The notes under the pieces: generated by a model
The model's database searches: none
Told to the model about the DNA's origin: nothing
Seen by the model: only the letters and a program-made list of their open reading frames with translations
Assembly: GCF_009857445.1 (NCBI RefSeq)
Contig: NZ_WWCN01000008.1
Span: forward strand, 62,001 to 126,000
Direction: 5' to 3'
Source of the DNA: Duganella flavida
GTDB taxonomy: Bacteria; Pseudomonadota; Gammaproteobacteria; Burkholderiales; Burkholderiaceae_D
DNA: 64,000 nt
Translations under genes and position numbers: made by a program
In this document: piece by piece, positions 25,990 through 32,665 of the stretch
How positions within the stretch are numbered: the first letter of the stretch is position 1
Layout of the letters: the number at the start of each line of letters is the position of its first letter

Positions 25990-27156
25990 TTAGGCCCGAA
26001 GCGCTTCTTGTTTAACGGCTGAACTTGAGCGGACAGCATCTTGCGACCGGACTGCTGCCGGATACCAGCGAGCACGCAAATTCATAAACGGGGTCTCTAC
26101 CAGCCGGAACAAGACCCAGCCACCCAAGCTGGCTATCGCCACTATCACCAGGATGCAAAGTGGCGACTCTGGATCGACGCCCAAGCGCTCGCACCAAGGG
26201 TTCAGCAGCATGAAGATCGGTTTGTGGGCCAGGTAGATCGCATAAGACCACAACGCCAAACTCGATGCGCCCGGCACCCAGATACGATTGAGCAGGCAAT
26301 TGGGGCTAAGCGCTGCACAAGTCAGCACAGCAAAGCTCGCGGCGACCAGCGAGTATCCCAGTGCCGAGACAAGGAAGGGAGTCGGCATCTCATTGGCAAA
26401 GCAGGCCAGCACAGCCACAGCCATGCTCAATCCCACTACCAGCAGCACATTCCCATGACGCGTCAAGCGCGCAAATTGATCCGCGTGAAAATTCCGCAGC
26501 ATGGCGATGGCTACGCCAAACAGCAATTCATCCGAGCGGCAGAAACTCGAGTAGTAGACTTCGGCCGCATGGGCATTATGGCCGAACACCAGCCACGCAT
26601 AGCTGCGCGCAGCGATGCCCGCCAAGATCGCCGCGCCGAGCAAGCACCAGGCTGGACGAGCAGAACGCGTCCAACGCGCCAGTGCCAGCACCACCAAGGG
26701 CATCACAACGTAGAACTGCTCCTCGATGCAAAGCGACCAGGAGTGCGAGAACGTCTGTCCATACGCCAAACCAAAATTCTGCGTAAAGGTCAGGAATTGC
26801 CAGATTGATGACGTGCTCTTGCCGAGAATCGCGCTATGCGGGAACAGCTGTGCCACCAACAAATACACGGCCAGCACGACGTAGTAATTCGGCAGCGTCC
26901 GCAACAGCCTGCGGGCGAAAAAGACCTTGAGCGAGAACTCCTGACCGCGTGCGATGGGGGCGAGGATTTGGTTACCTATCAGGTAGCCGCTCAGGACGAA
27001 AAATAAATCAACGCCGGCCCAGCCGCTTGCGCCGATGACGCCAAAAGTCTCCGCATGGCTGACGAATCCTTGGTAGTGGGACATGAGGACCAGCAGGATG
27101 GCTGCAGCACGCAAGAGGTCGAGCCCGCGCAGACGCGCGGTGTCAGGTGAAATCAT
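25990..27156 (-). CDS. Acyltransferase 3 family membrane protein (OafA-like)
   Basis: A 388-residue integral membrane protein with about ten hydrophobic segments. The family signature is at the N-terminus: LRGLDLLRAAAILLVLMSHY, with the catalytic-type histidine, then DLFFVLSGYLIG and the RRLLRTLPNYY motif. SHSWSLCIEEQFYVVMP matches the conserved SWSL-x-x-EEQFY box. Such proteins O-acetylate or otherwise acylate surface polysaccharides. No glycosyltransferase or capsule genes are nearby, so the target is not evident. Confidence 0.88.
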   Translation of the reverse strand: MISPDTARLRGLDLLRAAAILLVLMSHYQGFVSHAETFGVIGASGWAGVDLFFVLSGYLIGNQILAPIARGQEFSLKVFFARRLLRTLPNYYVVLAVYLLVAQLFPHSAILGKSTSSIWQFLTFTQNFGLAYGQTFSHSWSLCIEEQFYVVMPLVVLALARWTRSARPAWCLLGAAILAGIAARSYAWLVFGHNAHAAEVYYSSFCRSDELLFGVAIAMLRNFHADQFARLTRHGNVLLVVGLSMAVAVLACFANEMPTPFLVSALGYSLVAASFAVLTCAALSPNCLLNRIWVPGASSLALWSYAIYLAHKPIFMLLNPWCERLGVDPESPLCILVIVAIASLGGWVLFRLVETPFMNLRARWYPAAVRSQDAVRSSSAVKQEALRA

Positions 27157-27402
27157 TTTTGTTAGAGGCGAAGTCGTGGATGGATGAAACTGTCACAAAG
27201 CTGGAGTTTCCGATTGCCTTGGTACGATGGTCAGTGACTCCGGATTATTCTCGGTTCGTTTCTCACACCGTTCCAACAGCGAACTCAACATTTGATTTTA
27301 TGCGCTGCGTGGTTTTTTTGATAGCAGTTCTTGCGACCGGCAGCAAGCGGCCTACGCTTTCGCCTCCGACGTTTTAGCGTGGCGGCCGGGCCCACGCCCC
27401 GA

Positions 27403-27747
27403 TTAAAGACTGGTGCGAAAACGCGCGCCCAGTTTAGCGCCGTAAAAAACGACCATCGCAAAAGCCGCGAGAAACGGAAGCGCTAGCAAAGCGAACCCGT
27501 AGGTAACGGCGATCACCGGCAGCCACAGTATTAAGATGCCAGTGAACGTACCTATGCCTATGGTCCGGTGCCAGGCGCGCTCGATGAAAAACCCCTGGCA
27601 AATGCCGATGGCCAGTGCCGATAAGACGACGGCGGCGATCTTGATCATGCCAGGGAAATTCTCCATGCCTATGTAAATAAGAAAAACGGCAAGGAAGCTG
27701 ACAACTGCGCTAAGCGATCCTATCAATCCCATCTTCGCTGCGCTCAT
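27403..27747 (-). CDS. Small integral membrane protein, 114 residues
   Basis: Four likely transmembrane segments (SLSAVVSFLAVFLIYIG, IKIAAVVLSALAIGICQGFF, GTFTGILILWLPVIAVTYGF, LLALPFLAAFAMVVFYG) and a short basic tail. I do not recognise the family. The ATG at 27747 has AGAGG seven bases upstream. It starts nine bases after the stop of a 59-residue membrane-protein gene on the same strand; the two are evidently coupled. Confidence 0.55.
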   Translation of the reverse strand: MSAAKMGLIGSLSAVVSFLAVFLIYIGMENFPGMIKIAAVVLSALAIGICQGFFIERAWHRTIGIGTFTGILILWLPVIAVTYGFALLALPFLAAFAMVVFYGAKLGARFRTSL

Positions 27748-27756
27748 CAGCACCTC

Positions 27757-27936
27757 TCAAGCAAAAAAATAAAGAATCGCAACGAAGAACGCCACGAGGA
27801 CGAACGTCATATTGAAGCCCCGCCGAACCCATTTCTTTAACTGGCGCAGGGTCTGGTCCTCATGCGCTGCGGGCTTTTTATAGAGCCGCCGAAACAGCTC
27901 GGCGCGATATGGTCCCCAGTCCTCACCGCTGTTCAT
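27757..27936 (-). CDS. Small protein with one C-terminal membrane helix, 59 residues
   Basis: An ORF of 60 codons from the ATG at 27936. The N-terminal 40 residues are soluble, charged and basic (YRAELFRRLYKKPAA, RQLKKWVRRG), and the last 19 form a single transmembrane helix (FNMTFVLVAFFVAILYFFA). AGAGG lies close to the start. The tail-anchored layout and the nine-base gap to the next membrane gene make a real two-gene unit likely. Function unknown. Confidence 0.45.
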   Translation of the reverse strand: MNSGEDWGPYRAELFRRLYKKPAAHEDQTLRQLKKWVRRGFNMTFVLVAFFVAILYFFA

Positions 27937-28073
27937 ATCCTCTGCCAGCAGTTGTTCCAGACGTCCTTCAGCCGCTGCGACTCTGGAACAGTACTCGCCG
28001 AAAATACTCTATTTGGTTGCCAAAAACATATGTGAAAATAAAAGTCCATGGGGACTTGGGTTAATATGCGGGC

Positions 28074-28835
28074 ATGAACCTGATACGTTTTGTTTGCACC
28101 CTGGGCTTGCTGCTGGCCGGCGCAGCCCATGCCGCGCCTTTGAAAATCTATGGCATGGAGAGCAGGCCGATCAGCTTTCTCAACGATTCACGCCCCGATG
28201 GTTTCGCGGTCGAACTGGCGCGCGCCATCCAGGACCGGCTCAACCAGCATGACGTCATCGAGATCGTGCCATGGGCGCGTGCCAATTCGTTGGCGGTGGT
28301 GGGGCCGGGTGTGCTGCTGCTGTCCATCGTGCGCACGGCCGAGCGCGAGCGCAACCTGCACTTTGCCGGCGCCATCTTCAACACCCGCGTGACGGCGTTT
28401 GCGCTCAAAGGCAAACCGGCCGAATGGCAAAAGCAAAATATCGACCTGCACACGCTGCGTGCCGGCGGCCGCCGCAGCAGCATCTTCGTCAGCCTGCCGC
28501 GCGCGCAGGGCTATCAGGTGCTCGACGAAACCAATACCTCGGAAACGGCCGCCAAGATGCTACTCAACCGCCGCTTCGATTTGTGGTTCGATGGCGAGGA
28601 GCTGTATGGCGACGCACTGCGCCAGGCAGGCTACCGCGAGAGTGAGGTGGAGGTCGCATTCCGGCTTGACCTGGTCGAGGTGCACTTTGCTTTTTCCAAG
28701 GGCACTTCGCCCGCCATTATCCGCGCCTGGGAGCGCGAACTGAAGGAACTCAAGCGCGATGGCGGCTTCCTGAAGATCTACCGCAAGTGGCTGTCGCCCC
28801 ATCAATTGCCGCCCGACGTGGCGTTGTCGCATTAG
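28074..28835 (+). CDS. Periplasmic solute-binding-like protein (SBP_bac_3 family)
   Basis: A 253-residue exported protein: signal peptide with core LIRFVCTLGLLLAGAAHA, then a bacterial extracellular solute-binding fold (KIYGMESRPISFLNDSRPDG, FAVELARAI, PWARANSLA, NLHFAGAIF). It resembles the amino-acid-binding-like proteins found singly in many betaproteobacteria. No ABC permease or ATPase gene is adjacent, so it may serve another transporter or a signalling role. The start codon has only a weak ribosome site. Confidence 0.72.
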   Translation: MNLIRFVCTLGLLLAGAAHAAPLKIYGMESRPISFLNDSRPDGFAVELARAIQDRLNQHDVIEIVPWARANSLAVVGPGVLLLSIVRTAERERNLHFAGAIFNTRVTAFALKGKPAEWQKQNIDLHTLRAGGRRSSIFVSLPRAQGYQVLDETNTSETAAKMLLNRRFDLWFDGEELYGDALRQAGYRESEVEVAFRLDLVEVHFAFSKGTSPAIIRAWERELKELKRDGGFLKIYRKWLSPHQLPPDVALSH

Positions 28836-28838
28836 TAA

Positions 28839-28854
28839 GCATTCTCTAGAATGC
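28839..28854. repeat. Short palindrome ahead of the phasin gene
   Basis: GCATTCT and AGAATGC (28839-28845 and 28848-28854) form a 7-bp inverted repeat with a two-base centre, between the solute-binding-protein stop and the phasin start. It could be an operator for the phasin gene or part of a transcription-end hairpin; no T run follows. Confidence 0.3.
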
Positions 28855-28899
28855 CTCGGCTAGAATAAAATACCGGCAAACAGCACTGATGGGATGGAA

Positions 28900-29274
28900 A
28901 TGGCTAAGAAGTTGAAGAAGAACGATGATCAGCAACTGGACGCGGTCCGCATGTCGTCGCAAGAAATCTGGCAGGCCGGTCTGGCCGCTTTTGCGAAGGC
29001 ACAGGAAGACGAGGGCAAGTTCTTCTCGATGCAGCTGTTCGAGGAGCGCGTGCTGCGCGCACTGAGCTCGATCGGCGTGCCGAACCGCGAGGAAATCGAC
29101 GCGCTCAACCAGCGTATCGATGCGCTGACCGCGCAAGTCGCGGCACTGTCGGGCCAGTCCTCCGCCAAGCCAGCCGTTAAAAAAACCGCCGCCAAGGCCA
29201 TCAAGCCGGCCGTGAAAAAGCCCGTAGCCAAGAAAGCCGCCGCCAAAAAGCCGGCCGCCAAGAAGGCTAAGTAA
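28900..29274 (+). CDS. PhaF-type phasin with AAKK tail
   Basis: A protein of 124 residues. The N-terminal half (SSQEIWQAGLAAFAKAQEDE, FEERVLRALSSIGVPNREEI, LNQRIDALTAQVAALSG) is the amphipathic helical region of granule-associated phasins, with a leucine-zipper-like stretch. The C-terminal 45 residues are a lysine-, alanine- and proline-rich tail (AAKKPAAKKAK repeats) like histone H1, which in PhaF contacts DNA and spreads PHA granules. GGGA lies five bases before the ATG at 28900; another ATG two codons upstream lacks a spaced site. Together with the depolymerase at 2314 it indicates a PHA metabolism. Confidence 0.85.
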   Translation: MAKKLKKNDDQQLDAVRMSSQEIWQAGLAAFAKAQEDEGKFFSMQLFEERVLRALSSIGVPNREEIDALNQRIDALTAQVAALSGQSSAKPAVKKTAAKAIKPAVKKPVAKKAAAKKPAAKKAK

Positions 29275-29279
29275 CGGCA

Positions 29280-29302
29280 TTTAGGCGTTAAGTGCGCCTA
29301 AA
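29280..29302. terminator. Stem-loop after the phasin gene
   Basis: TTTAGGCG (29280-29287) pairs with CGCCTAAA (29295-29302) around a seven-base loop, six bases after the phasin stop. There is only a short A/T run around it, so termination would be weak or factor-dependent. Confidence 0.4.
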
Positions 29303-29376
29303 AGCGTGCGCGGGTGTTCCTCTGTGGTGCGCATCGGTGTTATGCTTGCACGAGAATAAACAGAGGTTTCCTTGCT

Positions 29377-30042
29377 ATGCTACAAAAAGCTCCCCGCCGT
29401 ACCCGCGAACGCATCTTAGAGCTGTCTTTGCGCTTGTTTAACGAGTTTGGCGAGCCCAATATCACCACCACCGTGATCGCCGAAGAGATGAATATCTCAC
29501 CGGGGAACCTGTACTACCACTTCCGCAATAAAGACGACATCGTCAACTCGATCTTCGTCCAGTTTGAAGCCGAGATCGAACGCATCCTGACCGTGCCGAA
29601 CGGCCGCCGCTCCAATATCGAGGACGTGTGGCTGTACCTGCACCTGATGTTTGAACTGATCTGGCGCTACCGCTTTTTCTACCGCGACTTGAACGACCTG
29701 CTGTCGCGTAACCGCAAGCTGGAGCTGCACTTCAAGCAGATCCTGGCGCACAAAATCAAAGTGGCCAAGCAGCTGTGCGAAGACCTGCGCAGCGAGAAAT
29801 CGCTGGAAGCGACCGACACCGCCATCGATGCCATGGCCACCAATATGGTGGTGGTGGCGACCTACTGGCTGTCCTACGAATACGTGCGCAACCCGCGCAA
29901 ATACAGCGAGCAGCAGTCGATGGCCGATGCGCTGGCGCGCGGCTGCTACCAGGTGCTGTCGCAAATCGGCCCGTACCTGCGCAATGAAACCAGCTTGCTG
30001 TTCCAAAAACTGTCCGAAGAATACCTGAAGAAGCTCAAGTAG
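29377..30042 (+). CDS. TetR-family transcriptional regulator
   Basis: A 221-residue regulator. The N-terminal helix-turn-helix reads TRERILELSLRLFNEFG, TTTVIAEEMNISPGNLYYHF and NKDDIVNSIF, the standard TetR pattern with the YYHF recognition helix. The ligand domain is helical (about 70-215). The start at 29377 has AGAGG about ten bases upstream; the longer reading from 29314 is rejected. It lies between the phasin gene and the TPR-like gene. Similar TetR regulators are often found beside phasin genes, but a role in PHA control is only an inference. Confidence 0.85.
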   Translation: MLQKAPRRTRERILELSLRLFNEFGEPNITTTVIAEEMNISPGNLYYHFRNKDDIVNSIFVQFEAEIERILTVPNGRRSNIEDVWLYLHLMFELIWRYRFFYRDLNDLLSRNRKLELHFKQILAHKIKVAKQLCEDLRSEKSLEATDTAIDAMATNMVVVATYWLSYEYVRNPRKYSEQQSMADALARGCYQVLSQIGPYLRNETSLLFQKLSEEYLKKLK

Positions 30043-30054
30043 CCCGGAGGCCTC

Positions 30055-30843
30055 ATGGCGTGGACCCCTTTCCCGTATCCCGATCCTGTGTACCGCTACA
30101 CGCCGGAGAGCCTGCAAGCGGCGTGGCCGCAACTGCACGCCGGCGACCGTGAGTCTTTCCCGACCCACCCAGTGCTGCTGCAGGCGTGGATCGCCTTTCA
30201 CGCGGGCGAGTTTGAACGGGCGGCGCGACTGGGACTGGACGTCGGCGTGAAAGGCTACGCGGTGGCGCACAAAGCCATCTGCATGCACACCAACTACCTC
30301 GAACCGAACGAGAAGAAGCGCCTGGCCACCTTCGAATGCGTGGCCGAGCGCTGCGAGCGGCAGCAGCTGGAGCAGCCCGATAATCCGGCCGGCTACTACT
30401 GGCACGCCTACGCGCTGGGCCAATATTCGCAAGGGATTTCGGTGGTGAAGGCGCTGGCGCAGGGACTGGGCGCGAAGATCAAGCGTAGCATCGACATGGC
30501 GATCAAGCTAGAGCCGCAGCGCGCCGACGCCCACATCGCGCTGGGCGTGTACCACGCCGAGATCCTCGACAAGGTGGGCGCGGTGCTGGCCGGCCTGACC
30601 TATGGCGTGAAGAAGGACGAGAGTTATCGCCAGTTCGAGCAAGCCCTGAAGCTGAATCCCGATTCGGCCATCGCCCGCATTCAGTACGCGCGTGCGCTGC
30701 TGATGTTGGACGGTAAAAAGAAAGCGGCGCAAGCCGCGAGTTTGTACGAGCAAGCCGCCGCCTGCAATGTCCTCGACGCCACCGAGCGGCTAGACCGGCA
30801 AGCGGCGCAACAAGAATTGGAAGAGGAAAAACTGAGTGGTTAA
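30055..30843 (+). CDS. TPR-like repeat protein
   Basis: A 262-residue soluble helical protein. Tetratricopeptide-like units are visible at LQAWIAFHAGEFERAARLGLD, GYYWHAYALGQY, ADAHIALGVYHAEILDK and SYRQFEQALKLNPDSAIARI, the last matching the TPR consensus well. There is no signal peptide. The GTG of the LOG gene overlaps its last eight bases, so both are probably translated together. Function unknown; a scaffold role is usual for the fold. Confidence 0.68.
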   Translation: MAWTPFPYPDPVYRYTPESLQAAWPQLHAGDRESFPTHPVLLQAWIAFHAGEFERAARLGLDVGVKGYAVAHKAICMHTNYLEPNEKKRLATFECVAERCERQQLEQPDNPAGYYWHAYALGQYSQGISVVKALAQGLGAKIKRSIDMAIKLEPQRADAHIALGVYHAEILDKVGAVLAGLTYGVKKDESYRQFEQALKLNPDSAIARIQYARALLMLDGKKKAAQAASLYEQAAACNVLDATERLDRQAAQQELEEEKLSG

Positions 30844-31372
30844 GGCTATTTGTGTGTACTGCGGCGCCAATCCTGGCGCATCTCCCCGTTTCGCTGAAGA
30901 GGCGCGCGCGCTGGCGCGGGTGCTGGTGGAGCACAACCTGTCGCTGGTCTACGGCGGCGGCAAGGCGGGCTTGATGGGCGTGATTGCGGACGAAGTGCTG
31001 CGCCTCGGCGGCGAGGTGACGGGCGTGATCCCGACCGCGCTGGTCGAACGAGAAGTAGGGCACACCGGCCTGACGCGCCAGTTCATCGTCAAGGATATGC
31101 ACGAGCGCAAAGCCATGATGGCGCAACTGGCGGACGGCTTCATCGCCATGCCGGGCGGCCTCGGTACGCTGGAAGAATTGTTCGAGGTGCTGACCTGGGC
31201 CCAGCTGGGCATCCACGCCAAGCCGATTGGCCTGCTGAACGTGGACGGCTATTACGATGGCCTGGTCAGCTTTGTGCGCCACGCTACCGAGCAGGAACTG
31301 GTGCGCCCGCAGCACGCGGCGCTGATGATGGTCGAGAACGACGCGGAAACCCTGCTGCGCCGCTTCGTCTGA
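30836..31372 (+). CDS. LOG family nucleotide phosphoribohydrolase
   Basis: A 178-residue protein of the LOG (lysine-decarboxylase-like) family, which cleaves the N-glycosidic bond of nucleoside 5'-monophosphates; in plants and some bacteria this activates cytokinins. The signature PGGLGTLEELFE is present at about residues 107-118 with the supporting arginine/lysine (KDMHERKAMM). It starts VYCGANPGASP with the usual phosphate-binding loop YGGGKAGLMG. The start is the GTG at 30836, which overlaps the TPR-like gene. It is convergent with the GH88 gene, the stops separated by one base. Confidence 0.9.
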   Translation: MVKAICVYCGANPGASPRFAEEARALARVLVEHNLSLVYGGGKAGLMGVIADEVLRLGGEVTGVIPTALVEREVGHTGLTRQFIVKDMHERKAMMAQLADGFIAMPGGLGTLEELFEVLTWAQLGIHAKPIGLLNVDGYYDGLVSFVRHATEQELVRPQHAALMMVENDAETLLRRFV

Positions 31373-31373
31373 A

Positions 31374-32516
31374 TTACAACTGCGCCGGTGTCCAGTGGCC
31401 TTCCACGCGCGCCAGCGCTTCGAGATAGTAGTAATCCCCCCATAACGTCGCTTCATCCACGCCCAGGTCAGCGGCGCGGTGATAGACGCCGTGGCGCAGC
31501 AAGCCGCCGCTGGCCGGGCGGTGACCGGCACAGTGCAGCGTGAGCGCCTCCAGCAGGTCCAGCGCGGCGCCGTGATAGTGCTGGCGCTGGGCACCTTCCG
31601 GCAGTTGATCGGCAATCTCCAGCAGGCCGCAGGCGGCAATCGCGCACGCGGAGCTGTCGCGCGGTTCGCCGCCATCGTGCGGCAGGCTCAAATCCCACAA
31701 GGCGATGCGGTCCGGCGGCAGCTGCGCCAGGAAGTAGTCTGCCAGGCGCATGGCGTCGTCCAGCAGCTTCAGCTCCGGCAGGTGACGGTGGTTTAGGGCA
31801 AAGCCGTAGATGCCCCATGCCTGCCCGCGCGCCCAGCACGAATCGTCTGCCAAGCCTTGATGCGTAGACGGGCGCAGGGCCGCGCCGTTGTCCGCATCAA
31901 AGTGGAAGGTGTGGTACGTGCTGCCACCCGGCCGCACAAGGTGCGTGCGGGTGCGCTGCAGGTGGCTGCGCGCTACATCGGTGTAGGCCGGATCGCCTGT
32001 GGTGCGCGCGGCCCAGTGCAGCAGCGGCAGGTTCATGATGCCGTCGATGATGACGCGGCCGCGTTGCTCGGCATCGTCCATGGTCCCCCACGATTGAATC
32101 ACGCCCGCTCCCGGCAGGAACCGCGCCAGCAGGCGCTGCGCCGCGCCCAGCGTGGCGGCGTGCGCACCGGGCTGGCCGCACAAGTGGTGCGCGGTGGCGC
32201 AACTCAGCATGTAGAGAAAGCCAAGGTCGTGGTGTTGCAGGTCGACGTCTTGTTCGAGCCGCGCGATGAAGCTGGCCGTCTGCTGTTCTGCCGCGCGGCG
32301 CAGCGCGTGCTGGCCGGTCAGGGCATGGGCCAGCCATAGTTGGCCGGTCCAGAATCCGGTGGTCCAGCCGACGTTAGCACCCGGTGCGGCGTCGCCCAGC
32401 CGGCGCGGCTGATAGTACTGGTTGATGCTGGTATCGCCGGGAAAAGCACCGGGGGCCAGCACGGCAAGGGTGATTTCCAGCTGGCGCAGGGCCAAATTCA
32501 GGGCGCGGGCAGTCAT
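31374..32516 (-). CDS. GH88 unsaturated glucuronyl hydrolase
   Basis: A 380-residue glycoside hydrolase of family 88, which removes the unsaturated uronic acid from the non-reducing end of oligosaccharides made by polysaccharide lyases, acting in the cytoplasm (no signal peptide here). Family features: VGWTTGFWTGQLWLAHALTG, IIDGIMNLPLLHWAART (aspartate region), DDSCWARGQAWGIYGFAL and the aspartate-containing LWDLSLPHDGGEPRDSSACA. The preferred start is the ATG at 32516; another in-frame start at 32573 lies inside the operator region. It is divergent from the GH105-DUF4861 gene, with two operator sites between them. Confidence 0.88.
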   Translation of the reverse strand: MTARALNLALRQLEITLAVLAPGAFPGDTSINQYYQPRRLGDAAPGANVGWTTGFWTGQLWLAHALTGQHALRRAAEQQTASFIARLEQDVDLQHHDLGFLYMLSCATAHHLCGQPGAHAATLGAAQRLLARFLPGAGVIQSWGTMDDAEQRGRVIIDGIMNLPLLHWAARTTGDPAYTDVARSHLQRTRTHLVRPGGSTYHTFHFDADNGAALRPSTHQGLADDSCWARGQAWGIYGFALNHRHLPELKLLDDAMRLADYFLAQLPPDRIALWDLSLPHDGGEPRDSSACAIAACGLLEIADQLPEGAQRQHYHGAALDLLEALTLHCAGHRPASGGLLRHGVYHRAADLGVDEATLWGDYYYLEALARVEGHWTPAQL

Positions 32517-32540
32517 GGTGCGGAAAGGTGGTTGATGAGA

Positions 32541-32552
32541 GTTAACGTTACC
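32541..32552. promoter_or_regulatory. LacI-type operator O1 (divergent GH88/GH105 promoter)
   Basis: GTTAACGTTACC with the perfect 8-bp palindrome TAACGTTA at 32543-32550, in the promoter region of the GH88 gene. The same core occurs at 38383, 49167 and in near form at 32630, 37217 and 38428, always in front of genes of this locus. LacI-family operators are typically palindromes centred on CG, as here. The likely binder is the LacI regulator at 37253. Confidence 0.72.
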
Positions 32553-32627
32553 ATGTGATTCTGCGAATTTCAAGAGTACTTAGCAGCACAAAAGCCAAAA
32601 AACGCTTCACAATCTGAAAAAACGTGT

Positions 32628-32640
32628 GGTATCGTTAACC
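32628..32640. promoter_or_regulatory. LacI-type operator O2 (upstream of GH105-DUF4861)
   Basis: GGTATCGTTAACC, with core TATCGTTA at 32630-32637, one change from TAACGTTA. It is 26 bases before the start of the GH105-DUF4861 gene and 77 bases from operator O1, which would allow the regulator to act on both divergent promoters. Confidence 0.62.
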
Positions 32641-32665
32641 TATCTACCCTTGAAGGAGGATGGTT

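Noticed and set aside
27147..27377. A 76-codon plus-strand frame next to the acyltransferase start
   Set aside because: It overlaps the acyltransferase start, has no ribosome site, and its product does not look like a protein domain.
27933..28130. A 65-codon minus-strand frame ahead of the small membrane proteins
   Set aside because: It ends inside the start of the 59-residue gene in another frame and has an unlikely composition.
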